From Pseudoflavitalea rhizosphaerae (GTDB lineage: Bacteria; Bacteroidota; Bacteroidia; Chitinophagales; Chitinophagaceae): a stretch of 64,000 nt of DNA. Location: positions 1 to 64,000 of the forward strand of contig NZ_RCSU01000009.1 of the NCBI RefSeq assembly GCF_003991355.1. The letters run 5' to 3'. The position numbers and the translations under genes were made by a program. The stretch's first letter is position 1; the number at the start of each line of letters is the position of its first letter. The notes under the pieces were generated by a model. It made no database searches and had not been told where the DNA came from. It was given only the letters and a program-made list of their open reading frames with translations. Below, piece after piece: positions 43,108 through 52,228 of the stretch.

Positions 43108-44461
43108 ACGCATAGCCGGGTCCTACAAAGACCCCGGTGGCTTTGTATTCATGGCCGGACAACTGATTTTCCGACAGGTGAATCAGGTCTATGCCACACG
43201 CTATGACCACCTCATGCAAAGCGGCCTCTACGAGGCGCTCACTGCCAAACACTGGCTGGTACCCCATGCAGAGATCAACGAAAATCTTACCCATACCAGC
43301 GAATGGTACAAGACCCTTCGCCCGGAACCGATCCATTTTATCAGCTACCCTTATGAATGGACAGGTTCGCAACTGCGGGATGCAGGCATTCTAACGTTGC
43401 TGATCATGCGAAAAGCAATGGAACATGGCATGATCCTGAAAGACGCCACGCCATACAATGTTCAATTCCATTCCGGCAGGCCTTTGTTCATAGATACCCT
43501 GAGCTTTGAATGGTATGATGAATCCAAACCCTGGATAGCATACCGCCAGTTTTGCGAAAACTTCCTGTTCCCGCTGTTACTGGAAAAATATACGGGCATT
43601 CCGGTTCATCACTGGCTGACCATGCATCCTGATGGCATTCCCGCCACCACTGCCGCTTCCCTGCTCCCTTTCAGGAGCAGATTCAACGCCGGCGTGTACC
43701 TGCATGTTTTCCTGCCGGAATCTGTTGCGCGTAAAAGGAAATCATCATCGAAGGAAATTGGTTTCAGCAAAAATAAAATGCTCAATCTCCTGCAACACCT
43801 GGAAAGCATGCTGCGAAAGACCGGCAGGCTGGAAGCAGGCAGCACCTGGAGCAATTATTATGACGAAACTATTTTAGGGCAGGAATACCTTAAAGCCAAG
43901 GAGAATATATTCCGCCAGTTATTGTCTTCCACCGAAGCCGATACAGCGCTGGACCTGGGCGCCAATAATGGTTATTTCTCCAGGATCCTGGCCGAAGGTA
44001 ACAGGCAGGTGATAGCTACCGACTTTGATCATATGTGCATCAGTCACCTGCATGCGCAAACGAAAAAAGAAAAGATCAGGAATATTCTCCCCCTGGTGCT
44101 GGACATTGCCAATCCCAGTGCAGCAGGCGGGTTCAACAATACTGAAAGACCGGCCTTTCATCAGCGTATCAAAACAGACCTGGTGACCGCCCTTGCCCTG
44201 GTACACCACCTGGCTATCAGCAAGAATATCCCATTACCCAGGCTGGCAGCCTATTTCAATGATATCGCAGCTGAGCTGATCATCGAATTCCCATCCAAAG
44301 AAGATGAAAAAGTGCAGTTACTGCTCGCCAACCGGGAAGATATTTTCGATGATTATACAGAATCAGGATTTGAAAAGGCATTTGAAATGTATTTCGATAT
44401 AAAACAGAAGGTAAAGATACCGGGAGCCCTCAGAACGCTCTATTTTATGAAAAGAAAGTAA
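43070..44461 (+). CDS. SAM-dependent methyltransferase with kinase-like N-terminal region
   Basis: 463 aa. The C-terminal part (about 290-463) is a class I methyltransferase: SAM-binding ALDLGANNGYFSRILAEG, acidic VIATDFD, and TALALVHHL. The N-terminal half contains MILKDATPYNVQFHSGRPLFIDTLSFEW, which matches the D-x-x-x-x-N...x-D pattern of phosphotransferase-like kinases (APH/choline-kinase type catalytic loop and metal motif). NoeA-type nodulation methyltransferases show the same mix. The ORF starts inside the preceding gene (38-bp overlap); Met5 or Met7 are alternatives. It precedes the three tandem phosphatase-superfamily genes by 4 bp. The substrate is probably a cell-surface glycan or lipid, by position. 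Confidence 0.82.
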   Translation: MKTAMKMPRETSERIAGSYKDPGGFVFMAGQLIFRQVNQVYATRYDHLMQSGLYEALTAKHWLVPHAEINENLTHTSEWYKTLRPEPIHFISYPYEWTGSQLRDAGILTLLIMRKAMEHGMILKDATPYNVQFHSGRPLFIDTLSFEWYDESKPWIAYRQFCENFLFPLLLEKYTGIPVHHWLTMHPDGIPATTAASLLPFRSRFNAGVYLHVFLPESVARKRKSSSKEIGFSKNKMLNLLQHLESMLRKTGRLEAGSTWSNYYDETILGQEYLKAKENIFRQLLSSTEADTALDLGANNGYFSRILAEGNRQVIATDFDHMCISHLHAQTKKEKIRNILPLVLDIANPSAAGGFNNTERPAFHQRIKTDLVTALALVHHLAISKNIPLPRLAAYFNDIAAELIIEFPSKEDEKVQLLLANREDIFDDYTESGFEKAFEMYFDIKQKVKIPGALRTLYFMKRK

Positions 44462-44465
44462 TAAA

Positions 44466-45959
44466 ATGAAAACAGTATTGAGCAGGCAACCCTGGTTCGT
44501 TTTACTGCTGCCTTTATTCTTCGTGTTACATGGGTTTGCCAATAACTTCCATTACCTGAGCTTTCTTGATATTCTGCCGCTGGCTGGAATGTATATTGCT
44601 GCCTCGCTGCTCGTTTACTTCATCATCCGTATACCGGTCAGGAATAATATCAGGGCGGGACTGTTTGCATCATTCCTGCTGGCATTTTTCTTTTTTTTCG
44701 GTTTTCTCTTTGATACCCTTAAAGCGTATGCGCCTTACCGGTGGATGTATAAATACAGCGTTCTTCTTATCTCTTTTGGTCTCATCTCCATTATTCTTTT
44801 CTTCTTTTTCCGCAATTCAAAACGCAACTTCGGCAGAACTGCCTTTTATATCAATCTTTTGCTGATCTGCTATCTGTTGCTCGACACCGGCACTATTCTG
44901 TATAAATTCATTTTCGATCCCAACGCAAATGAGAAGGTCACGGCTTCCGGGACTGGTCGCATACCGGATGGGAAAATGAAGCCGGATATCTATCTGCTGC
45001 TTTTTGATGCATATGCCGGAAATAAAGCGCTCAGTCAATGGCTTAGCTACGATAATTCGGCCATCGATAGCTTTCTTACCAGCAAAGGGTTCTTTGTGGC
45101 AAAAGCCTCTTCCAGCAATTACAAGTTCACCGTATTCTCCATGGCTTCTATGTTGAATATGGATTTTATTCCCTGGTACAAAAAAAACAGCAAGCCTACC
45201 CGGGAGGAACTGGTGGATTGCGGCACCATTGTGAAATACGGCAGGGTCACAAAATTCCTTCAAGCCAATGGTTATGAGATCGTGAACAATTCGATATTCG
45301 ATATAGACAAACACCCCGCCCGGATTAACCAGCGCTTCCTGCCCGTAAATACCAGGCTGATCAGTGAAGAAACCCTGGTCTACCGGTTAGCTGTACACTT
45401 CGAATGGTGGTTCAGGAAGCAGCCTGTTCTAAAAAAATTACTCCCTGTAGAATCAAGGGAAGATGAAATAGCAAATATTGAAAGGGCCATAGATATCACT
45501 ATGAAGGAGCCCACCCGTAAATCCAGAAGGCCTAAATTTATATATAGTCATTTCCTCGTTCCCCACCTGCCTCTCTTTTTCGACAGTACCGGCAAACGGT
45601 TACCAGCCGAACACCAGGCATATTCTCCCTATCTGAAAGTTCATTACGACCGATATCTCAGCAACCTGCAATTTGCGAATTTCCTTATTAGAAACATGGT
45701 CAACAACATCCAGCAGCAAACCAATAACCAGGCAGTGATCCTTGTGATGTCTGACCACGGGATCCGCTGGCCTTTGCATCCTTCACAGCCTTGCATGGAA
45801 AACAATAATATCAATGCTGTATTTTTACCTGGCGGCCAATACGATGGATGGACAGACAGTACCACCAATGTGAACCAGTTCAGGATACTTTTCAATACAC
45901 TATTCTCTCAACAATATAAATTATTGCCAGACAGCTGCGTACTTATGGGGCATCAGTGA
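44466..45959 (+). CDS. Membrane-anchored alkaline-phosphatase-superfamily protein (sulfatase/LTA-synthase-like), copy 1
   Basis: 497 aa. Five N-terminal transmembrane helices (about 10-23, 33-53, 65-85, 97-115, 126-147) and a periplasmic catalytic domain. First metal-site strand KPDIYLLLFDAYAG (Asp181); candidate nucleophile region NYKFTVFSMASMLNM (222-231); SHFLVPHLP; and the C-terminal VILVMSDHGIRW, the DHG motif of sulfatases and phosphoethanolamine or phosphoglycerol transferases. The nucleophile context is unlike Cys-type sulfatases. Compared with copies 2 and 3 its residues near the nucleophile (KFT) are slightly different. By architecture it may transfer a phospho-group onto a surface glycan or lipid. 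Confidence 0.8.
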   Translation: MKTVLSRQPWFVLLLPLFFVLHGFANNFHYLSFLDILPLAGMYIAASLLVYFIIRIPVRNNIRAGLFASFLLAFFFFFGFLFDTLKAYAPYRWMYKYSVLLISFGLISIILFFFFRNSKRNFGRTAFYINLLLICYLLLDTGTILYKFIFDPNANEKVTASGTGRIPDGKMKPDIYLLLFDAYAGNKALSQWLSYDNSAIDSFLTSKGFFVAKASSSNYKFTVFSMASMLNMDFIPWYKKNSKPTREELVDCGTIVKYGRVTKFLQANGYEIVNNSIFDIDKHPARINQRFLPVNTRLISEETLVYRLAVHFEWWFRKQPVLKKLLPVESREDEIANIERAIDITMKEPTRKSRRPKFIYSHFLVPHLPLFFDSTGKRLPAEHQAYSPYLKVHYDRYLSNLQFANFLIRNMVNNIQQQTNNQAVILVMSDHGIRWPLHPSQPCMENNNINAVFLPGGQYDGWTDSTTNVNQFRILFNTLFSQQYKLLPDSCVLMGHQ

Positions 45960-45976
45960 ACAAATCCAACTCACAT

Positions 45977-47470
45977 ATGAAAGAAAACATCAGCACGAAA
46001 CCTTATTTCATTTTTCTACTTCCATTGTTCTATGTGCTGCATGGCTATCTTGAGTTTATCGGGTTCGCATCATTCAGCACCCTCCTCCCTTTACTGCTCA
46101 CTTATTTTGGTTGCATCATCTTATTATGGCTATTGCTGATATTTATTTTCAGGAACAAGATAAAAGCTGCGCTGATGTGCATGGCGGTGGCTGGATTCTA
46201 CCTTTTTTTCGGGGCCATTTTTGACTTCCTGAAAGCTTATTCACCCTGGCCCTTCCTGTACAAATACAGTGTTCTCCTTATTGCGGGGTTAACAGTAATG
46301 ATCTGTATTTTCATTTTTCTTCATAAAACAAGTTCAGCACTGAAAAGACCGGTACTTTTCCTGAACCTGCTTTTACTGATTTTTGTTCTGGTAGATCTTG
46401 GCCAGGCATTGTTCAATGCTAACCGTACAACAAAACAAATCTGGAAAGGTGCGCCCAATCAGGCAAATGGTATCATACCTGACACAGTGAACAAACCTGA
46501 TATTTACCTGCTGGTCTTTGATGGATACTCCAGCAGTTTCGGTCTTAAACAGGTGTTTGGATTCGATAACAGCTCATTCGACTCATCCCTTGCAAATCGG
46601 CAATTCAGCCTGATCCCCCACAGCAGGAGCAACTATTCCACCACTTCTTTTTCAATGGCATCTACACTCAATATGGACTACCTCTATTGGTTAGACGCCA
46701 GCAAATGGATAAAGAAGAAAGATTATGCGCTGAGCACCACACAGCTTTATGACAACAAGGTAATGGGTTTCCTTGTCAACAACGGCTACGAAATTGTCAA
46801 TCATTCCATTTTCGATATAAAGGGCCATCCATCTATTGTGAACAATGAATGGCGGAGCATTTACAGCAATATCATTTCCGAGGGCACCCTTGGTATGCGC
46901 CTGGTGATACAGTTCAGGTGGTGGCTCACCGGAACTCCGGTGATCAACAAACTGCTCCCATTCTTCGCTTTCGAGAACCAGGAACTGAACAACCGGAACA
47001 GCCTGGATAATGTAATGAAAGAATCAGAAAGGCAACGGAAAAAGCCCCGGTTTGTTTATGGACATTTTCTCATGCCCCATTATCCTTATTATCGTACCAA
47101 GACAGGCTTTCACAGACCACCGGATGAGTTTGATGACGAAGCCTGGTTTGCCGGACCGGACAATTATTACACGGAATATCTGCAGTATACCAATCAGGAA
47201 ATACTGAAACTGATCGATACCATAAAAAAGAATACGAAAGAACAAGCAGTGATCATTCTAATGAGTGATCACGGGTATCATTATGATGCCCCAGCCGATA
47301 AAAAGAAATACGTCTGGAATAACCTGAACGCCTGGTACCTGCCGGAAGGAAAGCCTGTACAGCTACACGACAATATTACCTCAGTGAACCAGTTCAGGAT
47401 TCTATTCAACTCGCTCTTTCATCAGCAATACCCAATGATGAAAGACAGCCTGATAAGAATATACCATTAA
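45977..47470 (+). CDS. Membrane-anchored alkaline-phosphatase-superfamily protein, copy 2
   Basis: 497 aa, paralog of the genes on either side. Same plan: five transmembrane helices, KPDIYLLVFDGYSSSFGLKQ, candidate nucleophile region NYSTTSFSMASTLNM, YGHFLMPHYPY and VIILMSDHGYHYDAP. GTG 45956 would overlap copy 1 by 4 bp, but ATG 45977 is chosen since its N-terminus (MKENISTKPYFIFLLPLFYV) lines up residue for residue with copies 1 and 3 and leaves a 17-bp gap. Retention of the metal and nucleophile regions suggests an active enzyme. Confidence 0.8.
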   Translation: MKENISTKPYFIFLLPLFYVLHGYLEFIGFASFSTLLPLLLTYFGCIILLWLLLIFIFRNKIKAALMCMAVAGFYLFFGAIFDFLKAYSPWPFLYKYSVLLIAGLTVMICIFIFLHKTSSALKRPVLFLNLLLLIFVLVDLGQALFNANRTTKQIWKGAPNQANGIIPDTVNKPDIYLLVFDGYSSSFGLKQVFGFDNSSFDSSLANRQFSLIPHSRSNYSTTSFSMASTLNMDYLYWLDASKWIKKKDYALSTTQLYDNKVMGFLVNNGYEIVNHSIFDIKGHPSIVNNEWRSIYSNIISEGTLGMRLVIQFRWWLTGTPVINKLLPFFAFENQELNNRNSLDNVMKESERQRKKPRFVYGHFLMPHYPYYRTKTGFHRPPDEFDDEAWFAGPDNYYTEYLQYTNQEILKLIDTIKKNTKEQAVIILMSDHGYHYDAPADKKKYVWNNLNAWYLPEGKPVQLHDNITSVNQFRILFNSLFHQQYPMMKDSLIRIYH

Positions 47471-47482
47471 CTGCAACCAAAG

Positions 47483-48985
47483 ATGAAAACCTTGCTTCGT
47501 ACACATCCTTATTTTGTTGCCTTGTTGCCAATATTCTTTGTACTGCATGGATATGTTTCCAATTCACAATACATGGAGTTCAGCAATACACTCCCATTGA
47601 TGGCAAGTTTACTGGCGGGATCGGGTCTGCTTTTCCTCCTATTCTGGGCCTTACTGAGAAACAAACGAAAAGCAGGCTTAATAACTTTGTATTGCATGGG
47701 ATACTTTCTGTTCTTCGGCGCTTTCTATGATTTCCTCAAAGCCTGGTCTCCCTGGAGATTCCTTTGGAAATACAGTGTGCTGTTAACAGCTTTCCTGGCG
47801 GTGGGCATTTTACTGTTTTTCATTATTCGTCGCTCGAAAAATGATATGAGCAGAACAACTTATTTCTGCAATCTGGTCTTTCTGATCTTCATCGGGCTGG
47901 AACTGATCAGGCTCACTGGCAATATATGGACAGGCAAAAAAGATGGTCCTGCTATTGCAAGAGGCCAAATGATCATCCCCGGGGATGTTCACAAACCTGA
48001 TATTTATTTTTTGTTGTTCGATGAATATTCCTCATCAAAAAGCCTGAAAGAAAAGTATGGGCTCGATAACAGCTCACTGGACAGCTTCCTGGTATTACAT
48101 GGTTTTAAATTGCTTCCGGACAGTAGGAGCAATTATCCTGAAACCAGCTTTTCCATGGCCAGTTGCCTGAACATGAATTACCTTCCCTGGTTGATGCCAG
48201 GCATGGAGATCAGACGTGAGCATTATCAACGCTGCGCAGAGGAGATCCGCAACAATGAAGTGGTACGATCGCTCGAAAGCAATGACTATGAGATCGTGAA
48301 TCAAAGTGTGTTTGACCTGAAACACTATCCCGCCCCCGTGAACCAGCGATGGCTTAGCATAGACACCAGGCTGATCACAGAAGAAACATTACTGGGAAGA
48401 CTCTGCTATGAGTTCTACTGGATCTTTAACCGTTACGAATTACTTCGCATGATGCTTCCCGTTTCATCCTATGAAGAACAGATGTTGAATAACAATCGTT
48501 GTCTGGCAGGAGTAATGGCGGCCTCCACAATGAAGGCAGATAAGCCACGTTTTATTTACGGCCATTTCTTATTGCCACATTTTCCATTTTATAAAGACAA
48601 AAATGGAAAAGAATTACCGGACTCCGTAGTGTACGGCGTTATGCAGGAAAAACTGGATCCATTACCATATTACCTGGAATATGTGCAATATGCCAATCTC
48701 GAAGCCAGGAAACTCATTGCCGGGATCCGCGCCAATAATCCTCAGGCCGTTATTATATTCATGTCTGACCATGGTTATCGGTGGAATGTTCCTGTTACAG
48801 AAATATCAGATGTCTTCTACAATCAAAATGCTGTTTACTTCCCTTCAGGGCAGTATGGACAATTCTATGACAGCATCACCAATGTGAATCAATTCCGGAT
48901 TATCTTTAATTCTTTGTTCAATACAAAGTATCCTATATTGAAAGATACCAGTATCGTCGTTCAACCAGAGCTCAACAAGCATTAA
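47483..48985 (+). CDS. Membrane-anchored alkaline-phosphatase-superfamily protein, copy 3
   Basis: 500 aa, third paralog, 12 bp after copy 2. Five N-terminal transmembrane helices, KPDIYFLLFDEYSSSKSLKE, NYPETSFSMASCLNM as the candidate nucleophile region (Thr/Ser), YGHFLLPHFPF and VIIFMSDHGYRWNVP. The repeated NNDYEIVNQSVFDL-type segment shared by all three copies has no counterpart I recognise in LTA synthases. Predicted topology puts the catalytic domain in the periplasm. Specificity may differ between copies for successive decorations of one polymer; this is inference. Confidence 0.8.
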   Translation: MKTLLRTHPYFVALLPIFFVLHGYVSNSQYMEFSNTLPLMASLLAGSGLLFLLFWALLRNKRKAGLITLYCMGYFLFFGAFYDFLKAWSPWRFLWKYSVLLTAFLAVGILLFFIIRRSKNDMSRTTYFCNLVFLIFIGLELIRLTGNIWTGKKDGPAIARGQMIIPGDVHKPDIYFLLFDEYSSSKSLKEKYGLDNSSLDSFLVLHGFKLLPDSRSNYPETSFSMASCLNMNYLPWLMPGMEIRREHYQRCAEEIRNNEVVRSLESNDYEIVNQSVFDLKHYPAPVNQRWLSIDTRLITEETLLGRLCYEFYWIFNRYELLRMMLPVSSYEEQMLNNNRCLAGVMAASTMKADKPRFIYGHFLLPHFPFYKDKNGKELPDSVVYGVMQEKLDPLPYYLEYVQYANLEARKLIAGIRANNPQAVIIFMSDHGYRWNVPVTEISDVFYNQNAVYFPSGQYGQFYDSITNVNQFRIIFNSLFNTKYPILKDTSIVVQPELNKH

Positions 48986-48993
48986 CTGTTTGT

Positions 48994-50637
48994 ATGAAAA
49001 ATATCCTCACTGCCCCGATGTTTCTCTCAGGCCGCGAAGCCTTCTGCGTAGCAGCAACAGGCAATATCGTACTCTTCGCCTTTGTGATTATTACGGGCTT
49101 TCCTGTTTTTCATTCTGTGGATGATCTCAATATTGCCTGGATCACCGGCGATGGTTTTGGGGCAGGCGCATCCACCTGTCTTCCCTTCCTTCATAACCAG
49201 CATTACTGGATTTCTGAACCGGTAATGTGGTTGTTCCGACAATTTCCCGGTGTGAACTGGTTCAGTTGGTCTATGATCTCTACTGAGTTTGCGTCTATGA
49301 CGGCCATCTTTTATGTAATAATGCGTATTCAGCGCTGGCAACTGGCCGCCATCAATTACCTGGTGTTGTTCATGGTGTACAGTAGTTTTCTATTGTATTA
49401 CCTGCATGGTTCGTCTACGGCAGTTACAGCCGTCACAGCATCATTATTGCTCTCATGGTTTGCATTCACCGCTCCCAAAAGCAAAACAATATTAATAGCG
49501 GCTTCCATTTTTTTTATTACCGGAGCATTGTTCCGCCTGCATGTTGTTTTTCCATTACTGGTGGTGGCAGCCCCTTTCTTTCTTCTGATAAAAGGATGTA
49601 AAAAGAAATGGATGGCGGCAGCATTCCTCACAGTTTGCGTTCTCAGTTCTTTTTTGTGCTTCTGGTTGCAGCAGCAACATTATTCAGCTTCCTGCCCCAA
49701 CTGGCAATCGGAAGAAAATTACAGACAGGCCAAATACAGCAATATCAACTACTATAGGAATGTCAACCTTCCTGCTATGAAGGATTACCGGCAGGAAACT
49801 GCATTGCTCGATGCCCTGATCCTCCCCGACACCAGTTTTGTACCCGCAGCCGATCTGCAAAAAATGGCGGAAGCCTCCAGGACCATGATGCCTTCAAATT
49901 CTTTCTTCTCAGCAGACACCTGGCGCTGGACTTTCATCAATAACCGGATCTTTATTGCAGCAGCTCTTCTCGCTTTGTGCTTTTCTGCAGGAACCGGTGT
50001 AAGATTGCTCAGCACCATCCTTTCTTTCCTGGCAGTGCTGACAATTATCATTTATCTGCAGATCGTAATGAAGTTGCCGGAGTTTATGGTCCCTGCCCTG
50101 TTCTTTATATTTTTCTCTTTTTCAGCTACCTGTCTATCTTTCGCCTACCCATTGACGTTACGCTGGAAATTCATTGCCATGATCCTGGCAGGGGCATTGG
50201 TTTGCTGGGGAATTCTAAAAATATGGAAAGCCGGCAAACATAACAGAAGCAGCTTTGCGGCATTTGAACAGGTTCATGCGGAACTGGCTGCACATCCTGA
50301 CAAACTATTTATCAGCACCGGCGATAATGAGCCCTTCTTCTATATTCATGTATTTGCTACACCAGCAAAATATTCATTTCGCAATATTCTTTTGGTGGAT
50401 CAGCCTTTGAGCCTCCGCAATGCAGCGCTGCTACGGGATTTCGGTTATACCGGCTTTGTAAATGCATTTGAAAATCCACGTATTTTTTTTCGTGGTCCCG
50501 CATTACCGGTGATTACACAGTATGTAGAAAATAAGACTTCGAAAAAATATTCATTCAGTGATCCATTGCCTGATTTTAAATTTTCAAGGGTCTGTAAACC
50601 AATCCCGGGCAATGTTGTTATTCCTGCTCCAAAATAA
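48994..50637 (+). CDS. Polytopic membrane protein, possible GT-C-like enzyme
   Basis: 547 aa, about 10-11 transmembrane helices and a soluble C-terminal part of about 130 residues. The first loop FHSVDDLNIAWITGDGFG carries acidic residues (DD) at a place compatible with GT-C enzymes, but the family cannot be named. It starts 8 bp after copy 3 of the phosphatase-like series and its predicted loops are extracytoplasmic, so it is likely part of the same envelope modification unit. It has its own N-terminal ATG directly followed by a hydrophobic segment. Function unknown. Confidence 0.6.
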   Translation: MKNILTAPMFLSGREAFCVAATGNIVLFAFVIITGFPVFHSVDDLNIAWITGDGFGAGASTCLPFLHNQHYWISEPVMWLFRQFPGVNWFSWSMISTEFASMTAIFYVIMRIQRWQLAAINYLVLFMVYSSFLLYYLHGSSTAVTAVTASLLLSWFAFTAPKSKTILIAASIFFITGALFRLHVVFPLLVVAAPFFLLIKGCKKKWMAAAFLTVCVLSSFLCFWLQQQHYSASCPNWQSEENYRQAKYSNINYYRNVNLPAMKDYRQETALLDALILPDTSFVPAADLQKMAEASRTMMPSNSFFSADTWRWTFINNRIFIAAALLALCFSAGTGVRLLSTILSFLAVLTIIIYLQIVMKLPEFMVPALFFIFFSFSATCLSFAYPLTLRWKFIAMILAGALVCWGILKIWKAGKHNRSSFAAFEQVHAELAAHPDKLFISTGDNEPFFYIHVFATPAKYSFRNILLVDQPLSLRNAALLRDFGYTGFVNAFENPRIFFRGPALPVITQYVENKTSKKYSFSDPLPDFKFSRVCKPIPGNVVIPAPK

Positions 50638-50641
50638 CCTT

Positions 50642-50649
50642 TATATTCG
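50642..50649 (+). promoter_or_regulatory. -7-like element of bioB
   Basis: TATATTCG differs from TAnnTTTG at one position and lies 30 bp before the bioB ATG; a TTG at 50615-50617 is somewhat too far upstream. Tentative. Confidence 0.3.
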
Positions 50650-50679
50650 CCCTCTCAACACCCTTAAAATAATCTTGAT

Positions 50680-51657
50680 ATGATCAGAAACGACTGGACT
50701 TTGACCGAAGTGGAAGATTTATACAATACGCCTTTATTGGAATTGATCTACAAAGCAGCTACGCTGCATCGTGAATACAACGATACCGGCGAGGTTCAGG
50801 TATGCACCCTATTGTCTATCAAAACCGGCGGCTGTTCTGAAGACTGCGCTTATTGCCCTCAGGCTGCGCGCTACCATACCGGCCTGGATGTTCAGGCACT
50901 GATGAAAAAAGATGAAGTGCTGGAGTATGCAAAAAAAGCAAAGGATGCAGGATCCACCCGCTTCTGTATGGGCGCCGCCTGGCGTGAAGTGCGCGATAAC
51001 CGCGACTTTGACCGTGTGATAGATATGGTAAAAGGCGTGAATGAAATGGGCATGGAAGTTTGCTGCACACTGGGCATGCTTACGGAAGAGCAGGCAAAAA
51101 AACTGGCAGATGCAGGCCTCTACGCTTACAATCACAACCTCGATACTTCAGCTGAATATTATGGCGATATCATCACTACCCGCACTTATGACGACAGGCT
51201 GAAAACGCTCGACAATGTTCGCAAGGCCGGCGTTTCCGTTTGCTGCGGCGGCATTGTGGGTCTGGGAGAATCCCATGAGGACCGCATAAAAATGCTGCAT
51301 ACCCTGGCTACCATGCCCGAGCATCCTGAAAGTGTTCCCGTGAATGCGCTGGTGCCTGTAAAAGGAACGCCGCTGGAGAATAATGCAAAAGTGAATGTAT
51401 GGGACCTGGTGCGCATGATCGCTTCCGCCCGCATCCTGATGCCAAGGGCGATGGTGAGACTGAGCGCAGGAAGGACCAGCATGAGCATTGCTGATCAGAC
51501 ACTCTGTTTCATGGCCGGAGCCAATTCCATTTTTGCAGGGGAAAAATTGCTGACCACACCCAATCCAACATTTGATGAGGACATGGCCATGTTCGATCTG
51601 CTGGGTCTTAAACCCCGCGAAGCTTTCAAGGGAGAAAAGGAAATGGTACAGCACTAA
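50680..51657 (+). CDS. bioB: Biotin synthase
   Basis: 325-aa radical-SAM enzyme that inserts sulfur into dethiobiotin. The [4Fe-4S] cluster cysteines Cys52, Cys56, Cys59 lie in [12 protein letters not shown]. Also present are SIKTGGC, the RFCMGAAWR block, and the family C-terminal [17 protein letters not shown]. Length and motifs match BioB closely. The other bio genes are absent from the window. It is convergent with the response-regulator gene, and the two stop codons overlap (51654-51657). Confidence 0.96.
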   Translation: MIRNDWTLTEVEDLYNTPLLELIYKAATLHREYNDTGEVQVCTLLSIKTGGCSEDCAYCPQAARYHTGLDVQALMKKDEVLEYAKKAKDAGSTRFCMGAAWREVRDNRDFDRVIDMVKGVNEMGMEVCCTLGMLTEEQAKKLADAGLYAYNHNLDTSAEYYGDIITTRTYDDRLKTLDNVRKAGVSVCCGGIVGLGESHEDRIKMLHTLATMPEHPESVPVNALVPVKGTPLENNAKVNVWDLVRMIASARILMPRAMVRLSAGRTSMSIADQTLCFMAGANSIFAGEKLLTTPNPTFDEDMAMFDLLGLKPREAFKGEKEMVQH

Positions 51658-52088
51658 CCCGCAGCCCGGGCCGTAGTGGTTGTAGTGGAGTGGATATTGG
51701 TGATCTCTTTGCAGAAATAGGGCTGACCTTCCAGCACCTGAAGGATGGCGGCAATCATTTCTTCGCCGGAGGAATTCTTTGTTACATAACCGTTGGCGCC
51801 TGCCTGCATGAGGCCATTAACATAGACCCAATCGGTATGCACTGAAATGCCGATAATGCGGATGTCTTTGGAGAACTCACGGATCTTGCGGGTGGCTTCA
51901 ATGCCATTCATCGGTTCCATATTGATGTCCATCAATATCACCTGGGGTTGCAGGACCCGGGAAGCCTCCACCACGCGGTGGCCATTTTCACAAACAGCGA
52001 TCACGTCCAGCCGCGGGTCCCGGCTCAGTAAGAGCCGCCAGGCCTCCCGGACCAACCGGTGATCGTCTGCTATCACGATTTTTATCAT
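51654..52088 (-). CDS. Receiver-only response regulator (NarL-type receiver without DNA-binding domain)
   Basis: 144 aa. A full CheY-like receiver (1-120): acidic pair Asp8/Asp9 ([13 protein letters not shown]), phospho-acceptor Asp in [15 protein letters not shown], Ser in GISVHTD, Lys in GYVTKNSS. Relatives of this NarL/FixJ type continue with a linker and a LuxR-type HTH to about 210 aa. Here the protein stops after a low-complexity tail ([14 protein letters not shown]). Either the HTH has been lost or it works as a stand-alone phospho-relay domain. Its stop overlaps the bioB stop. Confidence 0.8.
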   Translation of the reverse strand: MIKIVIADDHRLVREAWRLLLSRDPRLDVIAVCENGHRVVEASRVLQPQVILMDINMEPMNGIEATRKIREFSKDIRIIGISVHTDWVYVNGLMQAGANGYVTKNSSGEEMIAAILQVLEGQPYFCKEITNIHSTTTTTARAAG

Positions 52089-52228
52089 GGAACAACTAAA
52101 TTAAGTAATGCCCAAAAGTTCATTCAAATTGGCGAAAATTCCGTATTTGTTCCCATCAATTTTGGGCAGGTCAAGGAAATATGATAAGGTTCACTAAGGG
52201 GAAACGTGTACTGGGCACCCCCTGAACG

